From JBAZDV01 sp041669745 (GTDB taxonomy: Archaea; Thermoplasmatota; Thermoplasmata; Methanomassiliicoccales; Methanomethylophilaceae): DNA of 9,594 nt. Location of the stretch: positions 1 through 9,594 of the forward strand of contig JBAYAO010000051.1 in the NCBI GenBank assembly GCA_041669745.1, read 5' to 3'. Below the pieces are notes generated by a model. The model did no database searches. It saw nothing but the letters and a program-made list of their open reading frames with translations, and had not been told where the DNA came from. Position numbers and translations under genes: made by a program. Below are positions 1 to 5,987 of the stretch, in pieces (positions within the stretch are counted from its first letter, which is position 1; every line of letters starts with the position of its first letter).

Positions 1-246
1 ATAATCAAGAGTGTGGCACGAGTTTCCCGTCTGCGTTAATTCCGGTTGCGGAGTTTTTGACGGGGCGCCGTTCACGTGAGAATTTTTGCATTGACGCCAT
101 TGATAGATACTTTTGTAGGTCTTGATGTTGTCAATCCTTCAGATCTTATTCGAAGTTAACAATATAACGATCATCGCGTTGAATACAGATCAGAATCTCA
201 GCGATTGACGGATTTTCATAATAAGTGTACAAGCTGCTACGGTTCT
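1..246. other. Left-edge region without a convincing gene
   Basis: No long open frame is present. On the minus strand a 31-codon frame runs from an ATG at 100-98 to a TGA at 7-5, and another stop-free stretch lies at about 155-246 and ends in TAA. Neither has a clear ribosome binding site or a family I recognise. They could be decayed coding remnants or chance. This segment lies 3' of the minus-strand reductase gene. Confidence 0.4.
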
Positions 247-906
247 TCAATCGGCCTTCAGAATTCTGTAGATCAGAGAAAGATGGCCCTTATCAACGAC
301 CTCACAGTTTATCAATTCAAGTTGAAGTCTATTCGGTATTGACAAACTTCTGAACACACAGGGGGTATTGATACCTATCAGACACGGCGATATAACGAGA
401 CTGATTTCATCGACAAGCCCTTGTTCTATGAGTTTATTCGTCAATGTCCCGCCACTATCCGTTCTGAGTATTCTGCAGTTGTATTTTTTGTGCAGAATCT
501 CGAATGCTTCGGTGTAGTTCACATGGTCTTCTCCGGCAACGATGAAATCGTAATTACGTTCATCCAAATAGTCGAGATAGGACTCGGGTGTGGATGCGGA
601 TACTAAGATAACAAAATCCTTACAATATTCTGTATCTCTAAAAACATGTAAATTACGTAGTTTTCCGCGACTATCCGGTACGACCCATAGAGGTCTTTTG
701 TCGTTCGGCTCGTCCACTGGTTTCACAAAATTCCTTTCAGTTTCTGGAGGATATTGTTCTGCCGCCATACGAATCGTTTCACTTCCAAACAGCAGCATAT
801 CAGCATTGAATCGATTGGCGATTTCATAATAGATGCCCGTATCTACAAAACCACGAATGCAACCATCTAAACTTTGTTCTGCATGCATTATAACCTTCGG
901 TCTCAT
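247..906 (-). CDS. RibD C-terminal / dihydrofolate-reductase-like NAD(P)H-dependent reductase
   Basis: A 219-residue single-domain protein of the RibD C-terminal/DHFR-like fold. The N-terminal strand RPKVIMHAEQSLDG (residues 2-15) matches the RP-x-V-x-x-x-x-x-SLDG signature, and residues 149-178 (TDSGGTLTNKLIEQGLVDEI then SPCLIG) match the glycine-rich NADPH-binding and dimer segment. Archaeal members of this size reduce the ribosylamino-pyrimidine intermediate of riboflavin/F420 synthesis, but the usual SLDGKIA is SLDGCIR here, so the substrate is uncertain. The frame stays open upstream to an ATG at 1014, but I chose the ATG at 906-904. A strong Shine-Dalgarno GGAGG (917-913) sits 6 nt before it, the family signature begins there, and the extra 36 residues are polar and lack homology I can recognise. 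It ends in TGA and is divergent from the acetyltransferase gene. Confidence 0.75.
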   Translation of the reverse strand: MRPKVIMHAEQSLDGCIRGFVDTGIYYEIANRFNADMLLFGSETIRMAAEQYPPETERNFVKPVDEPNDKRPLWVVPDSRGKLRNLHVFRDTEYCKDFVILVSASTPESYLDYLDERNYDFIVAGEDHVNYTEAFEILHKKYNCRILRTDSGGTLTNKLIEQGLVDEISLVISPCLIGINTPCVFRSLSIPNRLQLELINCEVVDKGHLSLIYRILKAD

Positions 907-910
907 TAGT

Positions 911-917
911 TTCCTCC
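911..917 (-). promoter_or_regulatory. Ribosome binding site that decides the reductase start
   Basis: On the minus strand GGAGGAA precedes the ATG at 906-904, with 6 nt between GGAGG and the start codon. The upstream in-frame ATG at 1014 has no comparable signal, so translation most likely starts at 906. Confidence 0.75.
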
Positions 918-1103
918 ATGAGTTGTACTTCTCATCATTAGTAAAACGATCTCGGGTTTTATTGTTTATATCTTTGTCGCGAATGTTGATGGGGCGTTTC
1001 TTTAGATCGTTCATTCTGTTTCATTTAGAAAGAAAGTACTTCACATCAAATAAAATCATGACCCACAGTGAACACAGATATCATTAAAAAGTAACAAGAC
1101 TGA

Positions 1104-1574
1104 ATGTGTGCTGTGACTGTATTAGAAAAAAAGAATGGAATAACATATCGTAACGTCGATGAAAATGATGTTCCAATGATTTTTCAGAAGATCAAAGATC
1201 TTGCGGAGTATGAAGGAAAGACAAAAGAGGTCATTTCTACAGAGGAGGACATTCATTACATCCTATTTGTAAAGAAGATAGGATATGCTGTTGTCGCTGA
1301 AGGTGAGGCCGGTCTTGTCGGTCTTCTTCTCTATTACGACATTTTTTCAACGTTCAAGGGAAAAGCCGGAATCTACATCGAGGATCTGATAGTTGACAGG
1401 AATCACAGACATATGGGCATAGGAAAAACGCTTTTGGAGCTGGCATTCAGAATTGCAGGCAATGGTTATGTCGAGTGGATGTGTCTCAGACACAATGTTT
1501 CTGCACAGGAGTTTTACAAGAAGATGGGCAGTGAATACATAGATGAATGGGTATTGTTCCGCAAGGATTTATGA
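1104..1574 (+). CDS. GNAT-family N-acetyltransferase, diamine acetyltransferase-like
   Basis: A 156-residue acetyltransferase of the GNAT fold. Residues around 104-116 (RHMGIGKTLLELA) form the acetyl-CoA pyrophosphate-binding loop of the R/Q-x-x-G-x-G/A type. The preceding FSTFKGKAGIYIEDLIV and the C-terminal FYKKMGSEYIDEWVLFR resemble the spermidine/spermine (SAT) and thialysine acetyltransferases, which acetylate a primary amine with acetyl-CoA in the cytoplasm. The exact substrate cannot be read from the sequence; an alkylamine or polyamine is a reasonable guess. The codon just before the ATG is TGA, so the start cannot be further upstream. No Shine-Dalgarno is seen, but an AT-rich TATA-like stretch about 25 nt upstream (around 1077-1085) would fit a leaderless transcript. 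It stands alone, divergent from the reductase and separated from amt by about 300 bp. Confidence 0.8.
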   Translation: MCAVTVLEKKNGITYRNVDENDVPMIFQKIKDLAEYEGKTKEVISTEEDIHYILFVKKIGYAVVAEGEAGLVGLLLYYDIFSTFKGKAGIYIEDLIVDRNHRHMGIGKTLLELAFRIAGNGYVEWMCLRHNVSAQEFYKKMGSEYIDEWVLFRKDL

Positions 1575-1594
1575 AAATTATGTTTTTAACATAG

Positions 1595-1612
1595 ATTCGA
1601 CATTTGTCTATT
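1595..1612 (+). promoter_or_regulatory. Distal copy of the amt palindrome, candidate operator
   Basis: ATTCGACATTTGTCTATT matches the perfect palindrome at 1832-1849 at 16 of 18 positions, including an exact 12-mer GACATTTGTCTA (1599-1610). It lies 20 bp after the acetyltransferase stop and 269 bp before the amt start. It could be an auxiliary binding site for the same regulator. No protein binding is proven. Confidence 0.4.
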
Positions 1613-1718
1613 TTAATTTACTTTTAGACTGATTCATAGTAATAAAAGAATATATGAATAAAAAACGAAATTTTGTAATTACCAATCAAAATTGTCGTAT
1701 TTTATTATTAAAAACATG

Positions 1719-1731
1719 TTACATCTTTTTT
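1719..1731 (+). terminator. Oligo-T terminator candidate after the acetyltransferase gene
   Basis: TTACATCTTTTTT, followed by G and another T run, fits the hairpin-free oligo-U terminators used by archaeal RNA polymerase. The same 13-mer occurs at 5727-5739 downstream of mtmB. It lies about 145 nt after the acetyltransferase stop, so an earlier T-rich stretch could also serve. Confidence 0.35.
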
Positions 1732-1831
1732 GTTTTTGCATTTATTGTTGTCATATCATATACAAATTTTAAAATGCAATTCTAATCTCTGTTTAACAAA
1801 ATATTCATTTAAACATAAAAGTACATATATC

Positions 1832-1849
1832 ATTAGACATTTGTCTAAT
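1832..1849 (+). promoter_or_regulatory. 18-bp palindrome directly after the amt TATA-like box, candidate operator
   Basis: ATTAGACA-TT-TGTCTAAT has perfect 8-bp arms with a 2-bp centre. It begins right after TACATATATC and covers the expected start-site region, where a bound repressor would block transcription. It does not resemble the GGAA-N6-TTCC operator of the nitrogen repressor NrpR, which I do not find in this region. A related 18-mer lies before pylT (5875-5892). Function is inferred. Confidence 0.5.
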
Positions 1850-1880
1850 TAAAACGGCTTAAATTAGATGCAAAAAATAA

Positions 1881-3224
1881 ATGGAGAGAACAAAATTGAA
1901 GGTGTATAAGAAGATCCCGCTAGCACTTCTTGCGTTCGTCGCGATTGCAGTGCTGATGATACCTGGCGTATCTGCTTCCGACGGGGGAGAAGAGGTTCTC
2001 AATACAGTGGACATGACCTGGATCATTGTAGCTAGTGCATTGGTGTTCATGATGGCACCGGGAATTGCACTGTTCTACGGAGGCATGTTGAGGAAACAGA
2101 GTATGACCTCGACGATCTCACAGTGTATTTTGGCCATGGGGCTGGTGTTCTTTGTCTGGATACTTGTTGGATATTCGCTTGCATTCAGTGGTGATGTGGG
2201 CGGATTCATAGGAAATCTGGATAACATATTGGCCATGAACGTTCCTTACGATGCCAGTACGCTCGGATACACGATCCCTGACATGGAATTCCTGATATTC
2301 CAGGGAATGTTCGCGCTTGTGACAGCGTGTATAGTCGTAGGTGCCACTGCAGAAAGGGCAAGATTCCCAGCGATAATGGCATTTCTTGCCATCTGGACGA
2401 TACTTGTGTATGCACCGATGGCACACATGGTCTGGGGAGGAGGTCTCCTGTCGACTGGTTTCGGACTCATAACGACGCTCGATTTCGCGGGCGGTACTGT
2501 GGTTCACATATGTTCAGGCATATCAGGTATAGCAGTAGCATTGGTGGTCGGAAAGCGCAGTGCAAAGACGATAAAGGAGAGACCGCACAACATCCCATTG
2601 ATGTTTCTAGGTGCCTCCATTCTTTGGATAGGCTGGCTGGGATTCAACGGCGGATCGGAACTAGGTGTTGACGGAATATTGATCAACGTATTGGCAGTCA
2701 CCTTAGTAAGTTCTGCCGTGTCCACGATCGTATGGAGCCTGGTTCAGTATTTCCATGTCGGACGCGTCAGTCTCAGCGGTATCTGCGCAGGTTGTTTGGC
2801 CGGATTGGTGGCCATTACGCCGGGATGCGGTTTCGTGGAAGTGCCTGCAGCCATAGTTATAGGTGCGATAGGTGCGATAGTGTGTTACTTCGGCGTTATA
2901 TTCATGAGAGAGAAGTCCGGAGTCGATGATGCGCTGGATGTATTCGGTATCCACGGTATAGGAGGCATATGGGGCGCTATCGCTACTGGTATCTTCGCAA
3001 TTCCTCTGCTGGCATGGGATGGCGTTGGAGGTCTTCTGTACGGAGATGCCTCGCTGTTCGTTGGACAGATTGCGGCAGTGGCATTCACTCTGGTATATTG
3101 TTTCGTTGTGTCCTTCCTGATAATGAAGGGATTGTCCTACGTAATGAAGATCCGTCTGACTGAGGAGGAAGAGATGATCGGGGCCGATATAATAGAACAC
3201 GGCGAATCGGCATATGACATGTGA
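1881..3224 (+). CDS. amt: Ammonium transporter (Amt/AmtB family)
   Basis: A 447-residue Amt channel. Residues 1-32 form a signal-peptide-like leader (basic start, hydrophobic core, possible cleavage after GVSA), followed by the usual string of membrane helices. The pore residues are intact when compared with E. coli AmtB: the twin histidines are H209 (in DFAGGTVVHI) and H358 (in VFGIHGIGG), the conserved aspartate is D201, the phenylalanine gate is F144 and F255, and the helix residue S259 is present. The C-terminal tail ends HGESAYDM, like the PII-binding tail of AmtB. It conducts ammonium and, in known relatives, methylammonium. The next gene is glnK, overlapping by 4 bp, the standard amtB-glnK arrangement. 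The start ATG has only weak ribosome binding signal. It ends in TGA. Confidence 0.95.
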   Translation: MERTKLKVYKKIPLALLAFVAIAVLMIPGVSASDGGEEVLNTVDMTWIIVASALVFMMAPGIALFYGGMLRKQSMTSTISQCILAMGLVFFVWILVGYSLAFSGDVGGFIGNLDNILAMNVPYDASTLGYTIPDMEFLIFQGMFALVTACIVVGATAERARFPAIMAFLAIWTILVYAPMAHMVWGGGLLSTGFGLITTLDFAGGTVVHICSGISGIAVALVVGKRSAKTIKERPHNIPLMFLGASILWIGWLGFNGGSELGVDGILINVLAVTLVSSAVSTIVWSLVQYFHVGRVSLSGICAGCLAGLVAITPGCGFVEVPAAIVIGAIGAIVCYFGVIFMREKSGVDDALDVFGIHGIGGIWGAIATGIFAIPLLAWDGVGGLLYGDASLFVGQIAAVAFTLVYCFVVSFLIMKGLSYVMKIRLTEEEEMIGADIIEHGESAYDM

Positions 3225-3235
3225 GTGTGATTCAG

Positions 3236-3559
3236 ATGAAGATGATTATCGCATATATCCGACCGGAGAGACTTCAGAACGTCAAAGACGCACTCAAACT
3301 GAAAAACGTGAATGGGATGAGCATTACCAGTGTCAGAGGACGCGGGTCACAGTCAGGACTAAAATTCACGAACAGGGTCGGTGAGTTTGTGGTCGACGAG
3401 ATTGAGAAAATCAAGCTTGAGATAGTGGTGGAGGACATCATGGAAGATATGGTGATAGATACAGTCGTAAGTTCTGCTTCCACCGGACGTATAGGGGACG
3501 GAAGGATCTTCGTTCTTCCCGTTGAGAGGTCGGTCAAAGTTCGCAGCGAGCAGGTTTGA
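3236..3559 (+). CDS. glnK: Nitrogen regulatory PII protein (GlnK)
   Basis: A PII signal protein that binds ATP/ADP and 2-oxoglutarate and plugs the Amt channel when nitrogen is plentiful. Starting at the ATG at 3236 gives 107 residues that align without gaps to E. coli PII: R9-P10, G37, Q39, K58, E62, T83-G84-R-I-G87-D88-G89 and R103 all fall at the standard positions. An upstream in-frame ATG at 3221 would add five residues (MSVIQ) and overlap the amt stop as ATGTGA; the family alignment favours 3236. The T-loop is unusual: Tyr51, the uridylylation site of bacterial PII, is Phe51, and Tyr46 is Asn46, so uridylylation at Tyr51 is impossible. It is translationally linked to amt. Its stop codon lies inside an inverted repeat. 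Confidence 0.93.
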   Translation: MKMIIAYIRPERLQNVKDALKLKNVNGMSITSVRGRGSQSGLKFTNRVGEFVVDEIEKIKLEIVVEDIMEDMVIDTVVSSASTGRIGDGRIFVLPVERSVKVRSEQV

Positions 3560-3576
3560 AAGACTTCGTTCAAACC
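3553..3576 (+). repeat. Inverted repeat at the glnK stop, terminator or mtmC operator
   Basis: GGTTTGAA (3553-3560) and TTCAAACC (3569-3576) are perfect 8-bp inverted arms around an 8-nt spacer, and the left arm contains the glnK TGA. It abuts the mtmC TATA-like box. It may end amt-glnK transcription or bind a regulator of mtmC. Similar arms, TGTTTGAA and TTCAAACA, occur after mtmB (5651-5658 and 5688-5695). Confidence 0.5.
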
Positions 3577-3595
3577 ATTTATACAAATCCTTTAT
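3571..3595 (+). promoter_or_regulatory. Probable mtmC promoter (TATA-like box)
   Basis: The TATA-like TTTATACA (3578-3585) is preceded by an adenine/cytosine-rich BRE-like CAAACC. It lies 33 bp before the mtmC ATG, so transcription would start a few bases ahead of the ribosome binding site. The sequence 3572-3594 recurs at 5707-5729 with 19 of 23 identities. Confidence 0.5.
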
Positions 3596-3617
3596 CAAAT
3601 AGAATGGAGAAAATAAG

Positions 3618-4259
3618 ATGGAAAACAATGAGAAGATACTTGAGGATCTCAAGGTTTCGATAGAAACCTGGAATCCCAAGATGGCAGAGTCTGCGACAAA
3701 AGCGGCCATCGAGGCTGGTCTGTCCCCAAGGGATATTGTGGACAAGGGACTGGGAAAGGGAATGGAGGTCGTCGGAAAGCAATTCGACGAAGCGAAGATC
3801 TTTCTTCCGCACGTTGTAGCAGCATCCAAATCGATGGAGGCAGCGCTAAAGATTCTCGCCCCTCTTATGGAGAAGGGGTATTCTGCCACAAAGGGAACCG
3901 TCATAATGGGTACTGTGGAAGGAGACATACACGAGATAGGAAAGAACGTATGTACCGCCATGCTGAGGGGAGCTGGATACAAGGTTATCGATCTGGGTCC
4001 TGATGTGTCACCTGATGCCTTCATCAAGGCTGCCAAAGAAAACGATGCGAAGATCGTGGGAGGTTCCGCATTGATGACGACGACACTCATGGTCCAGAAG
4101 GACCTTGTAGCTCAGATCAAAGAGGAGAAGCTGGACATCATGACTATATTCGGCGGTGCCCCTTGCAGTAAGAGTTGGGTCGAGAGTATAGGCGGCGATG
4201 GCTATTCTGCATCCGGCGCGGAGATCGTGAGTCTCGTCGATTCTCTTTTGATGGGGTGA
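3618..4259 (+). CDS. mtmC: Monomethylamine corrinoid protein MtmC
   Basis: A 213-residue cytoplasmic corrinoid protein, the usual size for MtmC. It carries the methyl group from monomethylamine, delivered by MtmB, to the methylcobamide:coenzyme M methyltransferase. Residues 1-90 form the helical cap domain. The cobalamin-binding domain follows, with D103-I-H105-E-I-G108, where H105 is the lower axial cobalt ligand, then S150-A-L and the G179-G-A-P loop that holds the nucleotide tail. A GGAG ribosome binding site (3606-3609) sits 8 nt before the ATG. The gene lies 58 bp after glnK with its own probable promoter, and only 4 bp separate its TGA from mtmB. Dimethylamine and trimethylamine corrinoid proteins are close relatives; the partner gene mtmB settles the substrate. 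Confidence 0.93.
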   Translation: MENNEKILEDLKVSIETWNPKMAESATKAAIEAGLSPRDIVDKGLGKGMEVVGKQFDEAKIFLPHVVAASKSMEAALKILAPLMEKGYSATKGTVIMGTVEGDIHEIGKNVCTAMLRGAGYKVIDLGPDVSPDAFIKAAKENDAKIVGGSALMTTTLMVQKDLVAQIKEEKLDIMTIFGGAPCSKSWVESIGGDGYSASGAEIVSLVDSLLMG

Positions 4260-4263
4260 GAAG

Positions 4264-5649
4264 ATGGCTGCAGAAAGACCATTGTCGATATTCGATGTTT
4301 ATGACCGTTTCCTAAAGGGAACCAAGACGGACGAAAGCGAATGGGACTATGTGACCATTCCCACGAATGCCATGGCGATGAAGGAGAAGTACAAACTTGA
4401 CTTCGGAGATAAGATGATACCGGAAGACAAGGACGTGAAGGACAGACTGTTCCATGCTGGATTGGAGATGCTTGTCACAACAGGTTTCTACAACACAGAT
4501 CTGAAACGTGTCATGCACATGACCGAAGAAGAAATCATGGAGGGTGTGAAGAAGACGCCGAAGAGTCTGCTCATGGGAGAGGGAAGGGACGCGGTTCATT
4601 TCGTACCCCGTCACGGGAATGCAAATTTCAAGCCAGTGATACAGGGCGGTCCGACAGGTTCTCCGATATCGGAAGACGTGTTCATACAGGTGATGCAGAG
4701 CTATGCTCAGGAAGCTACGGTGGATATGCTCGTTAACGGTGTGATGTCCACAATAGAAGGTCATCCTGCAACGACCAACACACCCTATGAGATACGTGCG
4801 ACTATGGCAGAGTTAAGGGCGGTGAAGGAAGCCAGAGTGAGAGCCGGAAGACCTTATATGGCCATATAGGGACCTGAGACACCGCTGTCCGCGGCGGGAC
4901 GTCTCTCATCGGATATGGTCCATGCAGGTCATAGAATCTGTGATGCTCACGAGTGTTCACAGTTGAACGAGCTCAAGATGGATATGACAGGACTGAACAT
5001 GCTCGCAGGGTGGACTGCCAACGGCGATACGATAATGATCGAGCAGATGCCGATCTTCGGAGGATACTGCGGCGGAGTCGAAGAGACCGCGATATGCGAT
5101 GTGGCGACCACACTTGCATCATTCGCACTGTTCAGTGGTAATTTTCATCTTGATGGTCCCATCCATATAAGATGGGGTATAACCACCTCGAGGGAGACGC
5201 TGCAGATTGCGGCACATGCAGCAGCGGCAATAGATGCCAACACAGACCTGTTGCTTGCGAACCAGTACTATCCGACAGCAGGACCTTGTACAGAGATGTG
5301 TCTCATCGAGACGGCAACGCAGGCCATCAATGATACCGCTTCGGGAAGGGAGCTGCTTTCAGGTTCGGCTGCTGCAAAGGGTGTCGTTCAAGATAAGACG
5401 ACAGGAATGGAAGCAAGGATCATGGGAGAAGCGGCGATAGCCACGGCAGGAATGTCTATACAAGATGTAAACGAGATCCTTGAAAGGTTGGTGAGCAGCT
5501 ATGAGAAGAATTACAACAATGCTCCTGAAGGAAAGCGCTTCCAGGAATGTTATGACGTTCAAACGGTTAAGCCTACAGCGGAATACCTCACCGTGTACGA
5601 CAATGCGGTGAAGACATTGATCGAGGCGGGTCTTCCTATGAAGGGTTAG
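4264..5649 (+). CDS. mtmB: Monomethylamine methyltransferase MtmB, pyrrolysine-containing
   Basis: MtmB transfers the methyl group of monomethylamine to Co(I) of MtmC and releases ammonia. The reading frame contains TAG at 4867-4869, codon 202, the position of pyrrolysine in Methanosarcina MtmB, inside GRPYMAI-Pyl-GPETPLSAAGRL. Both halves are conserved MtmB sequence, so this is one gene of 461 residues (family about 458), not two. Pyrrolysine is thought to bind and orient the methylamine. The C-terminal half forms the rest of the TIM barrel and includes PIFGGYCGGVEETA and the metal-independent substrate pocket. A stem-loop follows the amber codon directly. The start lies 4 bp after mtmC, with a GGTGAG ribosome binding site over the mtmC stop. 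Unusually, the final stop (5647-5649) is also TAG; the next in-frame stop is TAA at 5788. Confidence 0.95.
4867..4869 (+). other. Internal amber codon decoded as pyrrolysine
   Basis: TAG at mtmB codon 202, between YMAI and GPETPLSA. Conserved MtmB sequence continues in the same frame for 259 more codons. The window also carries the cognate tRNA, synthetase and biosynthesis genes, so decoding as pyrrolysine is strongly supported. Confidence 0.95.
4870..4921 (+). promoter_or_regulatory. PYLIS-like stem-loop in mtmB mRNA
   Basis: Directly after the amber codon, nested complementary arms can form an imperfect stem-loop: GGACC (4870-4874) with GGTCC (4917-4921), GAGAC (4876-4880) with GTCTC (4901-4905), and CCGC (4882-4885) with GCGG (4891-4894) around a 5-nt loop. 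This matches the place of the PYLIS element proposed in Methanosarcina mtmB, which promotes but is not strictly needed for amber read-through. The sequence is also constrained by protein coding. Confidence 0.55.
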
Positions 5650-5650
5650 G

Positions 5651-5740
5651 TGTTTGAAGAAAACGCTTTATCATCTCCGAAACTGTTTTCAAACATTTTC
5701 CTCCGAAAACCATTTAATCAAACCTTTTACATCTTTTTTC
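5651..5740 (+). terminator. Terminator region after mtmB
   Basis: The arms TGTTTGAA (5651-5658) and TTCAAACA (5688-5695) could form a stem followed by TTTTCC. Further on, TTACATCTTTTTT (5727-5739) is an archaeal oligo-U type terminator. Together they probably end the mtmCB transcript. Any read-through of the mtmB TAG would translate across this region. Confidence 0.45.
5707..5729 (+). repeat. Second copy of the mtmC promoter-like sequence
   Basis: AAACCATTTAATCAAACCTT and the next bases match 3572-3594 upstream of mtmC at 19 of 23 positions. It is about 190 bp before pylT and is followed at once by a T run, so it is unlikely to be the pylT core promoter. It may be a relic of a duplicated mtm promoter or a shared protein-binding element. 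Confidence 0.4.
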
Positions 5741-5858
5741 ATGAATCGTCGTCGGGTCTCCTCAGCTGTCTTATGGGAATGACCAATTAAGTATAATTTT
5801 GATTTTGATTTTAATGGACAATTGACTAGATTCTAAAAATATTTAGATGAAAAGTAGC

Positions 5859-5892
5859 ATAAAATACTATTAATACTAGATGAATGTCTAGT
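5859..5892 (+). promoter_or_regulatory. Probable pylT promoter with an 18-bp palindrome
   Basis: An AT-rich TATA-like stretch (about 5859-5874, including TACTATTAAT) runs straight into ACTAGA-TGAATG-TCTAGT (5875-5892), with perfect 6-bp arms. The geometry copies that of amt, where the palindrome 1832-1849 also starts right after the TATA-like box; the two 18-mers share 12 positions, including TAGA and TGTCTA. Transcription would start near 5892-5900, giving a 5' leader of about 20-30 nt on pylT. Operator function is inferred. Confidence 0.45.
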
Positions 5893-5920
5893 GTGATTGT
5901 CTATAACGAACAAACTCAGT

Positions 5921-5987
5921 GGGGGAAGATCTGGGATCGCCAGGCCTCTACAGCCGTGGTAGCCGGGTTCGATTCCCGGTTCTCTCG
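5921..5987 (+). tRNA. pylT: tRNA-Pyl (anticodon CUA)
   Basis: A 67-nt amber suppressor tRNA. The acceptor stem is GGGGGAA (5921-5927) with TTCTCTC (5980-5986), including two G-U pairs, then discriminator G5987. The D stem GATC (5928-5931) with GATC (5935-5938) follows with no linker and closes a 3-nt loop. The anticodon stem is CCAGGC (5940-5945) with GCC-UGG (5953-5959), 6 bp with G5956 bulged; the loop carries CTA at 5948-5950. The variable loop is 3 nt (TAG), and the T arm is CCGGG-TTCGATT-CCCGG (5963-5979). Only CC, not CCA, is encoded after the discriminator. The 6-bp anticodon stem, tiny D loop and short variable loop are tRNA-Pyl traits; the bulge and missing linker fit Methanomassiliicoccales. 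It lies 25 nt before pylS and is probably cut from a shared transcript. Confidence 0.95.

Larger units (their letters stand above)
1575..1880 (+). promoter_or_regulatory. AT-rich intergenic and promoter region upstream of amt
   Basis: About 306 bp of very AT-rich sequence without a gene. It holds oligo-T tracts (notably TTACATCTTTTTT at 1719-1731) able to end the acetyltransferase transcript, two copies of an 18-bp palindrome-like element (1595-1612 and 1832-1849), and a TATA-like TACATATATC at about 1822-1831. A TATA box there would place the amt transcription start near 1851-1856, leaving a leader of about 25-30 nt. Confidence 0.5.
5650..5920 (+). other. mtmB-pylT intergenic region
   Basis: A 271-bp AT-rich gap. 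In order it holds the mtmB terminator region, a copy of the mtmC promoter-like sequence (5707-5729), a short GATTTT tandem at about 5797-5813, a cluster of TAGA/TCTA half-sites (5825-5903), and the probable pylT promoter. I see no gene in it; the only frame of note is the 46-codon read-through extension of mtmB. Confidence 0.6.

Noticed and set aside
907..1014. 36-residue N-terminal extension of the minus-strand reductase
   Set aside because: No ribosome binding site at 1014, no recognisable similarity, and a strong GGAGG site supports the ATG at 906.
1575..1880. NrpR-type nitrogen operator (GGAA-N6-TTCC) before amt
   Set aside because: No such sequence is found; the only strong symmetrical element is the TTAGACA-type palindrome.
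2118..2507. 129-codon minus-strand frame opposite amt
   Set aside because: It lies wholly within the well-supported amt gene and reads as antisense composition with no motif.
3359..4090. 243-codon minus-strand open frame opposite glnK and mtmC
   Set aside because: It is antisense to two clear genes, has low-complexity Ser/Phe-rich content and no family features; a shadow frame.
4915..5649. Separate 244-residue gene starting at ATG 4915
   Set aside because: It is the C-terminal half of mtmB; conserved MtmB sequence (GPETPLSAAGRL) bridges the TAG and this ATG in the same frame.
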